Part shown: positions 1-6,824 of the stretch, piece by piece
Layout of the letters: each line of letters starts with the position of its first letter
How positions within the stretch are numbered: the stretch's first letter is position 1
DNA from: Pirellulaceae bacterium
GTDB taxonomy: Bacteria > Planctomycetota > Planctomycetia > Pirellulales > Pirellulaceae
DNA length: 6,925 nt
Direction: 5' to 3'
Assembly (NCBI GenBank): GCA_030744095.1
Contig: JASLRF010000317.1
Coordinates: forward strand, 1 to 6,925
Made by a program: the position numbers and the translations under genes
Notes under the pieces: model-generated
The model's input: only the letters and a program-made list of their open reading frames with translations
What the model was told of the DNA's origin: nothing
Database searches by the model: none

Positions 1-2890
1 TCATCGTCAGGTCGCCGTCGGAGGGATCGAACGTGTTGTCGTTGACGATTGCCGCAGCGTTGCCGATCCTCAGGATCGAAACGTTTGTACCTCCGTTGTC
101 GACATCCGTCACGAACGCAGTGCTAGTCGTCCCATTATCCAAACCTACAGACCAACCGGGCGGCAGGCCGGCGGCGTTGCCGACAAAACCGTCGTCGACA
201 TTCGTGACGACGCCGGATAGCGTCACATCGCGCCCGCTGGCGTTGAGGCTGCTGAGCAGCACTTGCATCGTCTCGTCCAGTTCGACTTTATTGTCTTCGG
301 TCAAGTTGACGATGATCTGGCCGGACGAATCGCCGGCGTTGATCGTCAGCGTGTCGCTATCGCCTACATAGTCGGTGTCGCTGCCGCCAGTCCCATCGCC
401 CGCAGTGCCGTTCTGCGTTTCGAAATCGACGCTCACATTGACGTCGACAGGGTTGTCCAGCGTCACGTTGAAGACCAATTGCTGGTTGTCGCCCGCATCG
501 CCTTCCACGACCGTCGCGTCAGCGATGGTCAGCGTGGCGCTGTCGTCGTTGTTCAGCGTAAGTGTCGCCGTGGGCTGAGTCGCACCGGCCTGGCCATTGT
601 CGGTGAAGTTGGCGAAGGAAAGGGCGATGTTCTCGTCCAACTCGACGGTCGTCTCACCCAGAATCTCGATGGGAACCGTCTGGGACGTTTCGTTCGCGGG
701 GAAAGTGATCGTGATCGGGCCGGCGGTGAAGTCGGCGCCCACGGTTGCCGGATTGGCAGCGCCGGCGGCAAGCACGACGTCGACCGATGTTTCGATCGTC
801 GTTGTGTTCGACCGGGTGACGGTGACGACATTGGTCGTGTTGGTGGTGTCGCCTTCAGTGGCCGAGTACGTAGCCGCCGAGAAGTCGTAAATCGGCAGCG
901 GGTTCACCGTGATGTCAGTCCAGTAATCGGTGAAGCCGTCGTCCTTGTCGATGATACGGCCCTTGACCGTGTGCGTGCCCGGCCCGACCAGGTAGCTTGC
1001 CAGAACCGTTGCCGAGTCACCGTCCGTGGTCGAACCGGCATACGTGCCGTCGCCTGAGTCGAAGGCGCCGTCGTTGTCGTAGTCGTAGGCGTAACGGAAG
1101 CCGGCCGTCGTGTCGGCAGTCGAAGGATCAAACTGGCTGGCGAAGGAGACGTTGGCCGAACCGCCTTCGTTCACCGGTCCGTCGTTGGAGAACGTCGCCG
1201 TCGGAGCCACGTTGTTCACGACCAGTTGAAAATCAGCAGTGTTCGAAGCGCCGTTGCTGTCCGTGGCCGTGATCGTCACCGTCTGCGACTCGCTCGGACC
1301 GTCGTCGGTGGCGAACGACCAATCCGGGGTAGTCCAATCCGTATTGGGATCCATGTTGGTCAGCGTGCCGGTATTTCCATTGCCTGTCGAGTCGCTGGCG
1401 GTTGTGCTGCCAGTGCCGTCGTTCAGTTTGTAATAAGAAAGCAATCCTGGTTCGCTGCCGGATAGCTCGATGTTCATGTTGGCCAGAATCTCGGCTGGCG
1501 TGCGGAGCCCGTTCCAGATGCGGATCTCGTCGATCTCGCCGTCCCATTCACCTTCGAACACAGGGTGGTAGTCACCGATATAGAGTGCGCCAGTGATGGC
1601 CCCTGACGCGGAAGCAATGTTCGTCGTGGGCAGAGCGACGCCATCAATGTAGGGCGTGTAGTTGCCGTCGCGATCGAATGTCCCCGCCAGGTGATGCCAT
1701 TGACCGTCGTTCAGTGGATCGCCAACCGTATCAAGCAGGACGTCGCCCCCGCTCGTATGAAGGAACCCGTAGTGCCTGCCCTGTCCATTGAGTGCCACTC
1801 CAAACGACGTATTTCTTCTGCCCAGGATATACTGCCAGCGCGTGTCGGTTGTCTTGAACCATGCCTCGACCGTAAAGTCGCTAGTTCCAATGACCAGCGG
1901 CGGCAATTCGACACGATCGTTGACCCCATCGAAGTCCAACGCAGCGCGACCAACCTCGCCGACAGAAGCCGTGAGTGTGACATCATCGCCGTCGGGATCG
2001 CTGGACGTGATTCCATTTGTCGCCGTCTGGCCTTCGTCGAGGGTCACTGTCGCGTTGTCGACGGAGACATCGGGCGGGGAGTTTGTAGCTTCAAACGCCG
2101 CGCCAGCGATGCCCGTGGCAATCAGAGGGCCGACGGAGGTCGCCGCACCAGTGCTTGTATTGACCGTGTGCAGCGTCTCAGTTCCCGAGTCGACCATGTA
2201 CAACGTCCCGGTCGACGGCTCGAAGGCCAGCCCGGAACGGTGCGTATCGACCCCCAACGAACCCACGGCGGTTGCCGCACCGGTCGCGGTGTTGATCGTC
2301 AAAAACTGGTTTGTTATGTCATCAGTACCATAGAGTGTGCCGGTCGTGGTTTCGAATTCCAGTCCGCCGACCTCATCGAAGCCAAGGCTACCAACTGACG
2401 TGGCCGCACCCGTCGTGGGGTTGACCGTGTAAAGCAATTCAGTATTCGAATCGGAGAGGTAGAAGGTCGTCGAAATCGGATCAAACGCGAGACCTCCATC
2501 GTGCAAGTCAAAACCGATTGACCCAACGACGGTCGCGGCCCCAGTTGAAGTGTTGAAGGTCACCAGTTTGTCCGCGACCCCGTCGACTCCGTACAACGTG
2601 CCGGTATTGTCGAACGTCAACCCTGAAATCGAATCATTGCCAGGTAAACCGGAACTACCCACGAGGGTCGCATTTCCAGAGGTAGTGTCGATGGTGAAAA
2701 GACTGTCGCTGTCGACGTCCGAGCCGTAAAGAACGTCACCCGCGAGCAGGACGCGCCCTTCCAACGATTCCATCATCAGGCGTTTGGGGCGTTGTTGCGA
2801 GCGCCTGTGAATCGACTGAAGAAGACGGCTGAACAGTCCAGGCTGATACAGACGACAGAGAACATCGGATTTGAACGGGTTGCGAAACAT
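1..2890 (-). CDS. Large multidomain surface/secreted protein with LEPR-XLL-like leader, propeller repeats, LamG and Calx-beta domains (3' end outside window)
   Basis: One frame stays open from an ATG at 2890 to the left edge (963 complete codons, no stop). An AGGAG lies 7 bases upstream. The first ~37 residues are basic; residues 40-51 (MESLEGRVLLAG) resemble the LEPR-XLL motif found near the N-terminus of large exported planctomycete proteins. Residues ~54-268 are five propeller-like repeats with a GAATxVG core. Residues ~272-315 and ~524-560 look like two halves of one Ig/cadherin-like domain (VTLDEGQTAT; SESQTVTITATDSNG), separated by a LamG/concanavalin-like domain at ~316-515 (ALDFDGVNDRVELP, FTVEAWFK, WHHLAGTFD, IDEIRIWN). 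A PKD-like domain follows at ~562-663 (DYDNDGAFDSGDG), then Calx-beta-like domains at ~668-783 and from ~784. It is acidic and rich in Thr, Asp, Asn and Gly, as in surface adhesins. Adhesion or matrix binding is inferred; no enzyme motif is visible. Confidence 0.93.
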   Translation of the reverse strand, partial: MFRNPFKSDVLCRLYQPGLFSRLLQSIHRRSQQRPKRLMMESLEGRVLLAGDVLYGSDVDSDSLFTIDTTSGNATLVGSSGLPGNDSISGLTFDNTGTLYGVDGVADKLVTFNTSTGAATVVGSIGFDLHDGGLAFDPISTTFYLSDSNTELLYTVNPTTGAATSVGSLGFDEVGGLEFETTTGTLYGTDDITNQFLTINTATGAATAVGSLGVDTHRSGLAFEPSTGTLYMVDSGTETLHTVNTSTGAATSVGPLIATGIAGAAFEATNSPPDVSVDNATVTLDEGQTATNGITSSDPDGDDVTLTASVGEVGRAALDFDGVNDRVELPPLVIGTSDFTVEAWFKTTDTRWQYILGRRNTSFGVALNGQGRHYGFLHTSGGDVLLDTVGDPLNDGQWHHLAGTFDRDGNYTPYIDGVALPTTNIASASGAITGALYIGDYHPVFEGEWDGEIDEIRIWNGLRTPAEILANMNIELSGSEPGLLSYYKLNDGTGSTTASDSTGNGNTGTLTNMDPNTDWTTPDWSFATDDGPSESQTVTITATDSNGASNTADFQLVVNNVAPTATFSNDGPVNEGGSANVSFASQFDPSTADTTAGFRYAYDYDNDGAFDSGDGTYAGSTTDGDSATVLASYLVGPGTHTVKGRIIDKDDGFTDYWTDITVNPLPIYDFSAATYSATEGDTTNTTNVVTVTRSNTTTIETSVDVVLAAGAANPATVGADFTAGPITITFPANETSQTVPIEILGETTVELDENIALSFANFTDNGQAGATQPTATLTLNNDDSATLTIADATVVEGDAGDNQQLVFNVTLDNPVDVNVSVDFETQNGTAGDGTGGSDTDYVGDSDTLTINAGDSSGQIIVNLTEDNKVELDETMQVLLSSLNASGRDVTLSGVVTNVDDGFVGNAAGLPPGWSVGLDNGTTSTAFVTDVDNGGTNVSILRIGNAAAIVNDNTFDPSDGDLTM
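542..889 (-). other. First Calx-beta-like domain of the large protein
   Basis: Residues ~668-783 begin YDFSAATYSATEGD and contain VGADFTAGPITITFPANETSQTVPIEIL and VELDENIALSF, closing with ATLTLNNDD. This is the usual Calx-beta progression: EG turn, DF, ITFxxxETSxxxxIxI, E-x-DE, NDD end. These modules bind calcium through acidic residues and are common in large bacterial adhesins. Confidence 0.8.
902..1207 (-). other. PKD-like domain inside the large protein
   Basis: Residues ~562-663 begin APTATFSNDGPVNEGG and contain FRYAYDYDNDGAFDSGDG and GTHTVKGRIIDKDDGFTDY, the spacing and motifs typical of PKD-like extracellular beta-sandwich modules. The role is probably structural: a spacer or presentation module between the LamG region and the Calx-beta region. 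Confidence 0.7.
1361..1945 (-). other. LamG/concanavalin-like domain inside the large protein
   Basis: Residues ~316-510 carry the marks of a LamG-like (laminin G/pentraxin, jelly-roll) domain. It opens with ALDFDGVNDRVELP, followed by FTVEAWFKT, DGQWHHLAGTFD, YIDGV, LYIGD and EIDEIRIWNGLRTPAEI, and ends with LLSYYKLNDGTG and DSTGNGNTGTLTN. Such domains usually bind carbohydrates or other ligands at the cell surface. Both flanks look like parts of a different domain. Confidence 0.85.
2087..2731 (-). repeat. Five tandem propeller-like protein repeats (~44 residues each)
   Basis: Units begin at residues 54 (LYGSD), 99 (LYGVD), 143 (FYLSD), 186 (LYGTD) and 230 (LYMVD), spacings of 45, 44, 43 and 44 residues. 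Each continues with a TxNTxTGAATxVG-type core and then a GGLAFDP-type strand leading into the next unit. The underlying DNA repeats with a period of about 130 bases. The pattern fits blades of a beta-propeller or a related repeated beta-sheet fold. Five units are visible; the first lacks the full GAAT core (SGNATLVG) and the last lacks the usual linker, so a closed propeller may need a further blade made from flanking sequence. Confidence 0.75.
2738..2773 (-). other. LEPR-XLL-like N-terminal motif
   Basis: Residues 40-51 of the large protein read MESLEGRVLLAG, preceded by a basic stretch (HRRSQQRPKR, 28-37). The pattern fits the N-terminal LEPR-XLL family motif (LE-x-R-x-LL followed by small residues) of very large exported proteins; the usual Pro is replaced here by Gly. 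The leader has no classical long hydrophobic signal-peptide core, so this motif is the main evidence for export. Assignment is by pattern recognition, not a profile search. Confidence 0.7.
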
Positions 2891-2897
2891 GTTGAGG

Positions 2898-2902
2898 CTC
2901 CT
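2898..2902 (-). promoter_or_regulatory. Ribosome binding site of the large surface-protein gene
   Basis: On the minus strand AGGAG is separated by 7 bases from the ATG at 2890. This matches Shine-Dalgarno geometry and fixes the start of the large gene. It stands out because the kinase gene in the same window has no comparable site. Confidence 0.8.
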
Positions 2903-3004
2903 AACAAAAGGCGGGCGTCAGATCGGTGTCTTGTGCCACCTATGACTAGTAGTTGGTCGAGTGTGCATCACAGCCGGTCGCCAGCGGGCAAAGAAACAAG
3001 TTCC

Positions 3005-3047
3005 AAGAAACGAAAACGCCGCCTCCATGCCTCTGCATGTGGCGGCG
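3005..3047 (-). terminator. Probable rho-independent terminator
   Basis: Arms at 3017-3030 and 3035-3047 pair as CGCCGCC + CATGC against GCATG + GGCGGCG, with a small internal bulge (2 bases against 1) and a 4-base loop. Read on the minus strand, the stem is followed at once by TTTTCGTTTCTT (3016-3005), an imperfect T tract. The plus-strand side has no comparable T run, so the direction is minus. It lies ~450 bases past the kinase stop and ~115 bases before the surface-protein start, so it would end a long 3' tail of the sigma-kinase unit and isolate the next gene. Confidence 0.6.
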
Positions 3048-3277
3048 CGTGCAGTGTCGTTCTCTTTGCCGACGATGATTCGGATTGCACAATAAAGGAT
3101 GTCAATATCCAGTTGTCCTGTTTTTGGATACCGAGTATTGGGGAACTCAAAAACATCAACGCCAAGATTGGAATTCCGACTAACCAAACTGTTTATGTCG
3201 CTGTGCGCGGACAATTGGACAAAGCGGCCGGATTTTTTCAAAAAAGTCTCACCCCAATACCCACGTCCGTGTTCGGC

Positions 3278-3320
3278 GCGGGTCTCCGAACCCCGTTCTT
3301 CCGGCGACGGCGGGTCTCCG
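3278..3320. repeat. Duplicated 11-base GC-rich motif in an intergenic repeat-like block
   Basis: The string GCGGGTCTCCG occurs at 3278-3288 and again at 3310-3320, an offset of 32 bases. It is followed by small hairpin-forming stretches at 3332-3342 (GGCG-CTT-CGCC) and 3342-3354 (CTCG...CGAG). The arrangement resembles short intergenic repeat elements of bacterial genomes. Whether it recurs elsewhere cannot be seen from this window. Confidence 0.45.
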
Positions 3321-3494
3321 GGGGGCATTGCGGCGCTTCGCCTCGTGGTGCGAGCCGTGGCCAGAAACTGGGCCATCTCGGCAGGTCAGCTCACACGTGG
3401 ACCTTTGGTCGAAGACGTGTGCGATGTCGCGGATCCACGCGCAACTGGACTTGCGTACAGTCGGTTCGCCGCGGTGACGCCGGGGAGCGGCGCG

Positions 3495-6400
3495 TCATTT
3501 TGCGCTGTGCTCGTCTGCTCGCGAGAAGACCAGGATTTCGTCCGCGCCGCGGTCGGTGATGGCCATCTGTTCGCCGTCAGGCGAAATGTCGATCCCTCCG
3601 CGCGACGGCAGCGTTAAACCGGAATAGATGACCTCACCCGCCAGGCGGTTCTCATCATCTGTCGCACTCAGGCGAACAACGCGCGATTTCGTCTTGGGCG
3701 TGCGAGCGCGACAAACGACAAACAAATCCGACGTAAGCGGGTCACAGCAAATCCCTTCGGCTCCTTCCAGCGGCGGATCCGTTGCGACAGAGATCAAACG
3801 GCCGCCGTCGCTCCGATACAGCGAACTGCGTGTGTTCCGTCCCATGTCGCCGTTAACGTCGGTCACGTACAGCACGTCACCACGAAACGTCACGTCGCCT
3901 GGCATGGCCAGAAAACCGCCTTCAAGAACACTGCGATTGGGCTGTTCGTCATCCAGACGGATCAGCAAGACACGTCCGTGTCCAGTTTCAAGCCGGAAAG
4001 CGATCGCGGCCCGGTGGGAGCTGGGTGGAACGTCGATTCCGCCGGGATCGACGGTTCTGCCCTCGGCCATGTCGAACGAACCAGTAACTTGCCGCGTGTT
4101 CAAATCAACCTGCCGGATGACACTTTCGTCGCGCACCGAGTAGAGCAACGTTCGACCGTCCGGCGCGATGGCCAATGTTCGCGCAACTCCTTGGGCGATC
4201 TGAGTGGCCCGCCCGTCTTCCTCGATCCGCTGGACTCCCTTTAACGAGCAACAGTACAACCGGCCGTCCCGTGGATTGAAATGGGCCGACCTGACGTCGC
4301 CAAGTCCCCCGTAAGTTCGCGAATGTTTCCAGCCAATTGCAGTCCGCACTTTGCTGTCGCTTGCCGAGACGATTTGATTCGCGGAGACCCCTTGTCCGTC
4401 GACGGTGAGCGGAGCAGTCGTAGCGATCTCCACAAGCACGCGGAAGCCGCTGGTCTTCTGCCGCAAGCTGCGCCTTTCGCCGCCAACCCGAGCACGACAT
4501 GAGGAACGCAACGCGGCCGGCTGGGAATGAAACGATCCACCGCGAGTAGCAATCGGCCCGGTCGGCTCGACATTGCCCACTGGATCGATCAGTTCGGTTT
4601 CCGTGTATCCGGCAAGGTCGTCGAGTGGCCATTCCGTCGCATTGCCGTGGATATCGAACAGCCCGAATGGATTCGCCGGTTTCTTTCCAACGGGCTGAGT
4701 TCTGCCGCGGCTTTGTGGTTGACAGACCGCGACGTCTTCGAGCAGTTCATACTCATCACCGGGCCAGTACAGCGTGGTTGTGCCGGCGCGGCAGGCGTAC
4801 TCCCACTCAGCCGCTGCCGGCAATCGGCAGGTGACGCCTTCCTTCTGACTCAACCATTCGCAGAACGCCACGGCATCGTGCCACGAAATCGCCAACACCG
4901 GATGATCCTCGGACTGAGGGAATGGAAGGTTGCGCCACGATAGCCCGGAAATGTGCTCGTGAGTCTTCGCGCCCGCCGCCTCTTTTCCGTGAGCATGTCC
5001 TTCTTTCTCCGCCAGCGTTTCATATCCTGACTCTCTCGCAAATTGTTCAAACTGACTCACCGTGACTTCAGTTTTCGCGAGGTAGAACGGCTTGGTCAGT
5101 GTTACGCGACAGAGTGGCACGCCCTTCTGATGCCCAGGGCTGTCTTTTGGTTCTCCCATCGAAAACTCGCCAGGCGGGATGAGTCGGAACTTCATGCCCA
5201 TTGAGTTTTCGTTTTCAATGGGCAGTGACAGATGATTGGCCCACGCCCGTTGATGCTGTTCGGCTTGCTCTCGATCAAATGGCGCGACAGCACGAGGCGG
5301 TTGCTTGCCTGGCACAGAAGGTCCATTCGCAGAGGTCGCGGGATTTGCGTCAGTCGCGGCTTGAGGATTGAACAGCCACGTTCGCGCGATTAGCCCCAGA
5401 ACTGAAATTGCGAGCAACGTTCCAAGCGCCCCAATCACCATTGTTTTGTTACGTCGTGGCCGCTCTCCTGCGATCGCCACGGTCGGTGCGATCGGCTTCG
5501 TCACAGATTTGCCGGTTTTCGATTCACCCATCTCGCCAATTTGATTCCACAGTCCGCGCAGATCAGCCTGGTCGACGAATGTTGCCAATGTGTCAACAAC
5601 TTCCACCGGCGTCTGAAAGCGATCACTTGGATCGCAGGAGAGCATCCGATCCACGATTGTCACCAATTCGGACGGAAGGTCGTCGCGTCGAGAGGCGATG
5701 GACGGAATCTCGTCTCGCCCCAGAGCGGCGAGCTTCTGCAACGAACTGCCGTACTTCGCGCTGGACAGCGGCGCCTCACCCGTCAGCAGCTTGAAGAGCG
5801 TGGCTCCCAAGCTAAAAATGTCCGCCCGGATGTCAACTCCGTGCGTGTTTTCGACTTGCTCGGGCGCCATGTAATCGATGGTTCCCATAACTTGGCCCGT
5901 TGAAGTCAGGTCGTCGCCGTCACCATCGTGATCGAGGAGCGCCAACCCAAGGTCGAGAATCTTAACGACAGGGTCAAGAGTCGTCACGGGGACAGAGTCT
6001 CGAGTTGAGGAGGACTTCGAACTCTTGCTCTCGACCTTCGGCACTCGACTCGCGAACGTTATCATCAGATTCGATGGTTTGATGTCGCGATGCACCATTC
6101 CCTGATGATGTACGAAATCTAATCCAACGGCCGCTTGCCGGATCAATTCGCAGGCGTCGGCGACGCCCAGGAGCCCTGTCTTGCGGACCAGTCGGGACAA
6201 GTCAATCCCATCAACCAGTTCCATCACCAAGTAATGAATGTCGCCGTCTTGGTCCGCATCGGTTGCGTGAACGATATGCGGGTGCTGAAGTTGACCAATC
6301 AACTTCATTTCGCGGTCAAAACGCGCGATGGCGTCCGGATCGTTCAAACGGTGCGACGATAGAATCTTGATGGCGACCACTCGGTCGAGTTTGGTGTGCA

Positions 6401-6776
6401 ACGCCTTGTAGACGTTGCCCATGCCGCCGGAGCGGAGCTTTTCAAGAAGGCGATATCGTCCCAGTTGCTCGATCGACAACTCACCGCTTACCGATTCGCC
6501 GGACGACACAGATTCGACTCGACTCACCGCGTCCGCAATCGACGATGCGCATCGCGATTCATCCTCAAAACTGTCGTTAGGGATGCTCCGTTGCAATCCC
6601 GCCACAAACTCGTCGCTCGGCCGGTCCAAGGTCGCCAGCTTGTCTTGACAGTCAACACACTTTTCAATGTGCGCGGCCACAACTTCATAGCGATCGGGAT
6701 GAAGATCGCCAAGCGAAAACCTGGTCAGGGTCTCATGCGCGTGACACACATCAGTTGATCGACGTTCCTCGTTCAT
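3495..6776 (-). CDS. Membrane Ser/Thr protein kinase with N-terminal anti-sigma zinc motif, FGE/SUMF1-like domain and C-terminal beta-propeller
   Basis: 1093 residues from the ATG at 6776; a TTG 30 bases upstream (6806) is possible, and neither has a clear ribosome binding site. Residues ~11-45 hold a ZAS-type motif: C11/H12, then H36-x3-C40-x2-C43. The Hanks kinase domain spans ~107-400, with SGGMG loop, VAIK Lys137, Glu156, HRDIKPSN (229-236), DLG (275-277) and APE (304-306). One transmembrane helix lies at ~445-469. An FGE-sulfatase/SUMF1-like domain covers ~525-783 (NSMGMKFRLIPPGEFSMG, TEVTVSQFEQFA, RLPAAAEWEYACRAGT, GLFDIHGN, RGGSF), followed by a six-bladed-looking propeller at ~820-1085. 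The kinase should phosphorylate Ser/Thr targets in the cytoplasm, and the outer half probably senses. Oddities are Arg115 in place of the first glycine of the GxGxxG loop, a Ser-rich insert at ~241-268, and loss of the FGE catalytic cysteines. The gene lies 48 bases after an ECF sigma gene on the same strand, suggesting co-transcription. Confidence 0.95.
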   Translation of the reverse strand: MNEERRSTDVCHAHETLTRFSLGDLHPDRYEVVAAHIEKCVDCQDKLATLDRPSDEFVAGLQRSIPNDSFEDESRCASSIADAVSRVESVSSGESVSGELSIEQLGRYRLLEKLRSGGMGNVYKALHTKLDRVVAIKILSSHRLNDPDAIARFDREMKLIGQLQHPHIVHATDADQDGDIHYLVMELVDGIDLSRLVRKTGLLGVADACELIRQAAVGLDFVHHQGMVHRDIKPSNLMITFASRVPKVESKSSKSSSTRDSVPVTTLDPVVKILDLGLALLDHDGDGDDLTSTGQVMGTIDYMAPEQVENTHGVDIRADIFSLGATLFKLLTGEAPLSSAKYGSSLQKLAALGRDEIPSIASRRDDLPSELVTIVDRMLSCDPSDRFQTPVEVVDTLATFVDQADLRGLWNQIGEMGESKTGKSVTKPIAPTVAIAGERPRRNKTMVIGALGTLLAISVLGLIARTWLFNPQAATDANPATSANGPSVPGKQPPRAVAPFDREQAEQHQRAWANHLSLPIENENSMGMKFRLIPPGEFSMGEPKDSPGHQKGVPLCRVTLTKPFYLAKTEVTVSQFEQFARESGYETLAEKEGHAHGKEAAGAKTHEHISGLSWRNLPFPQSEDHPVLAISWHDAVAFCEWLSQKEGVTCRLPAAAEWEYACRAGTTTLYWPGDEYELLEDVAVCQPQSRGRTQPVGKKPANPFGLFDIHGNATEWPLDDLAGYTETELIDPVGNVEPTGPIATRGGSFHSQPAALRSSCRARVGGERRSLRQKTSGFRVLVEIATTAPLTVDGQGVSANQIVSASDSKVRTAIGWKHSRTYGGLGDVRSAHFNPRDGRLYCCSLKGVQRIEEDGRATQIAQGVARTLAIAPDGRTLLYSVRDESVIRQVDLNTRQVTGSFDMAEGRTVDPGGIDVPPSSHRAAIAFRLETGHGRVLLIRLDDEQPNRSVLEGGFLAMPGDVTFRGDVLYVTDVNGDMGRNTRSSLYRSDGGRLISVATDPPLEGAEGICCDPLTSDLFVVCRARTPKTKSRVVRLSATDDENRLAGEVIYSGLTLPSRGGIDISPDGEQMAITDRGADEILVFSRADEHSAK
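5370..5444 (-). other. Single transmembrane helix of the kinase
   Basis: Residues ~445-469 form a hydrophobic run (VIGALGTLLAISVLGLIA core) preceded by a basic RPRRNK stretch and followed by a Pro/Ala/Ser-rich linker. By the positive-inside rule the kinase side is cytoplasmic and the FGE-like and propeller domains are outside. Confidence 0.85.
6612..6776 (-). other. ZAS-like (zinc-binding anti-sigma) N-terminal segment of the kinase
   Basis: Residues 1-55 of the kinase contain C11/H12, then 24-25 residues later H36-x3-C40-x2-C43. This matches the C/H-x(~25)-H-x3-C-x2-C pattern of ZAS anti-sigma domains such as RsrA, within a helical LTRFSLGDL...VVAAHIEKCVDC context. The gene just upstream encodes an ECF sigma factor, so it may bind that factor. 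Sigma binding is inferred; the ligand pattern is seen directly. Confidence 0.7.
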
Positions 6777-6824
6777 GGCGCAACGTAGCTCGCATTCCGG
6801 CCCCAACGACTCGATGTCAGTTGT

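Larger units (their letters stand above)
2891..3494. other. Gene-free interval between kinase and surface-protein genes
   Basis: No convincing gene is seen in these 604 bases. The part next to the kinase (about 3278-3354) is GC-rich and contains small inverted repeats and a duplicated 11-base motif. The middle (about 3060-3245) is more AT-rich and includes a T6-C-A6 palindrome at 3233-3245. A strong hairpin lies at 3017-3047, and the ribosome binding site of the downstream gene closes the interval. Open frames cross the region on both strands, but they run through the hairpin and show no family similarity that I recognise. Confidence 0.6.

Noticed and set aside
263..1057. 264-codon open frame on the plus strand
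   Set aside because: It lies wholly antisense to the PKD and Calx-beta coding region. Its Val/Arg/Asp-rich product is what high-GC antisense frames give.
1691..2398. 235-codon open frame on the plus strand
   Set aside because: It is antisense to the LamG and propeller-repeat coding sequence, where the minus strand has clear domain motifs; nothing recognisable is encoded on the plus strand.
3075..3105. Promoter-like TTGACA (3105-3100) with AATCAT (3080-3075) on the minus strand
   Set aside because: The -35 is exact, but the spacer is 19 bases, the -10 matches only 4 of 6, and the terminator-like hairpin lies between it and the next gene. It could serve only a ~65-base RNA, which is too weak to call.
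2918..3376. 152-codon open frame on the minus strand between the kinase and surface-protein genes
   Set aside because: It reads through the terminator-like hairpin and the repeat-like block, has no ribosome binding site at its ATG, and shows no recognisable domain or coding-like composition.
3467..3492. Inverted repeat CGCCGC...GCGGCG just after the kinase stop
   Set aside because: The stem is only 6 bases with a 14-base loop and no T tract on the minus strand, so it is not a credible terminator in GC-rich DNA.
2792..3559. 255-codon open frame on the plus strand
   Set aside because: It overlaps the start of the large minus-strand gene and the end of the kinase gene antisense, and its product is Arg/Ser-rich without family features.
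6777..6806. TTG-initiated extension of the kinase by 10 residues
   Set aside because: There is no ribosome binding site before the TTG, and the extension (MGPECELRCA) adds nothing family-like; the ATG at 6776 is preferred, though not proven.
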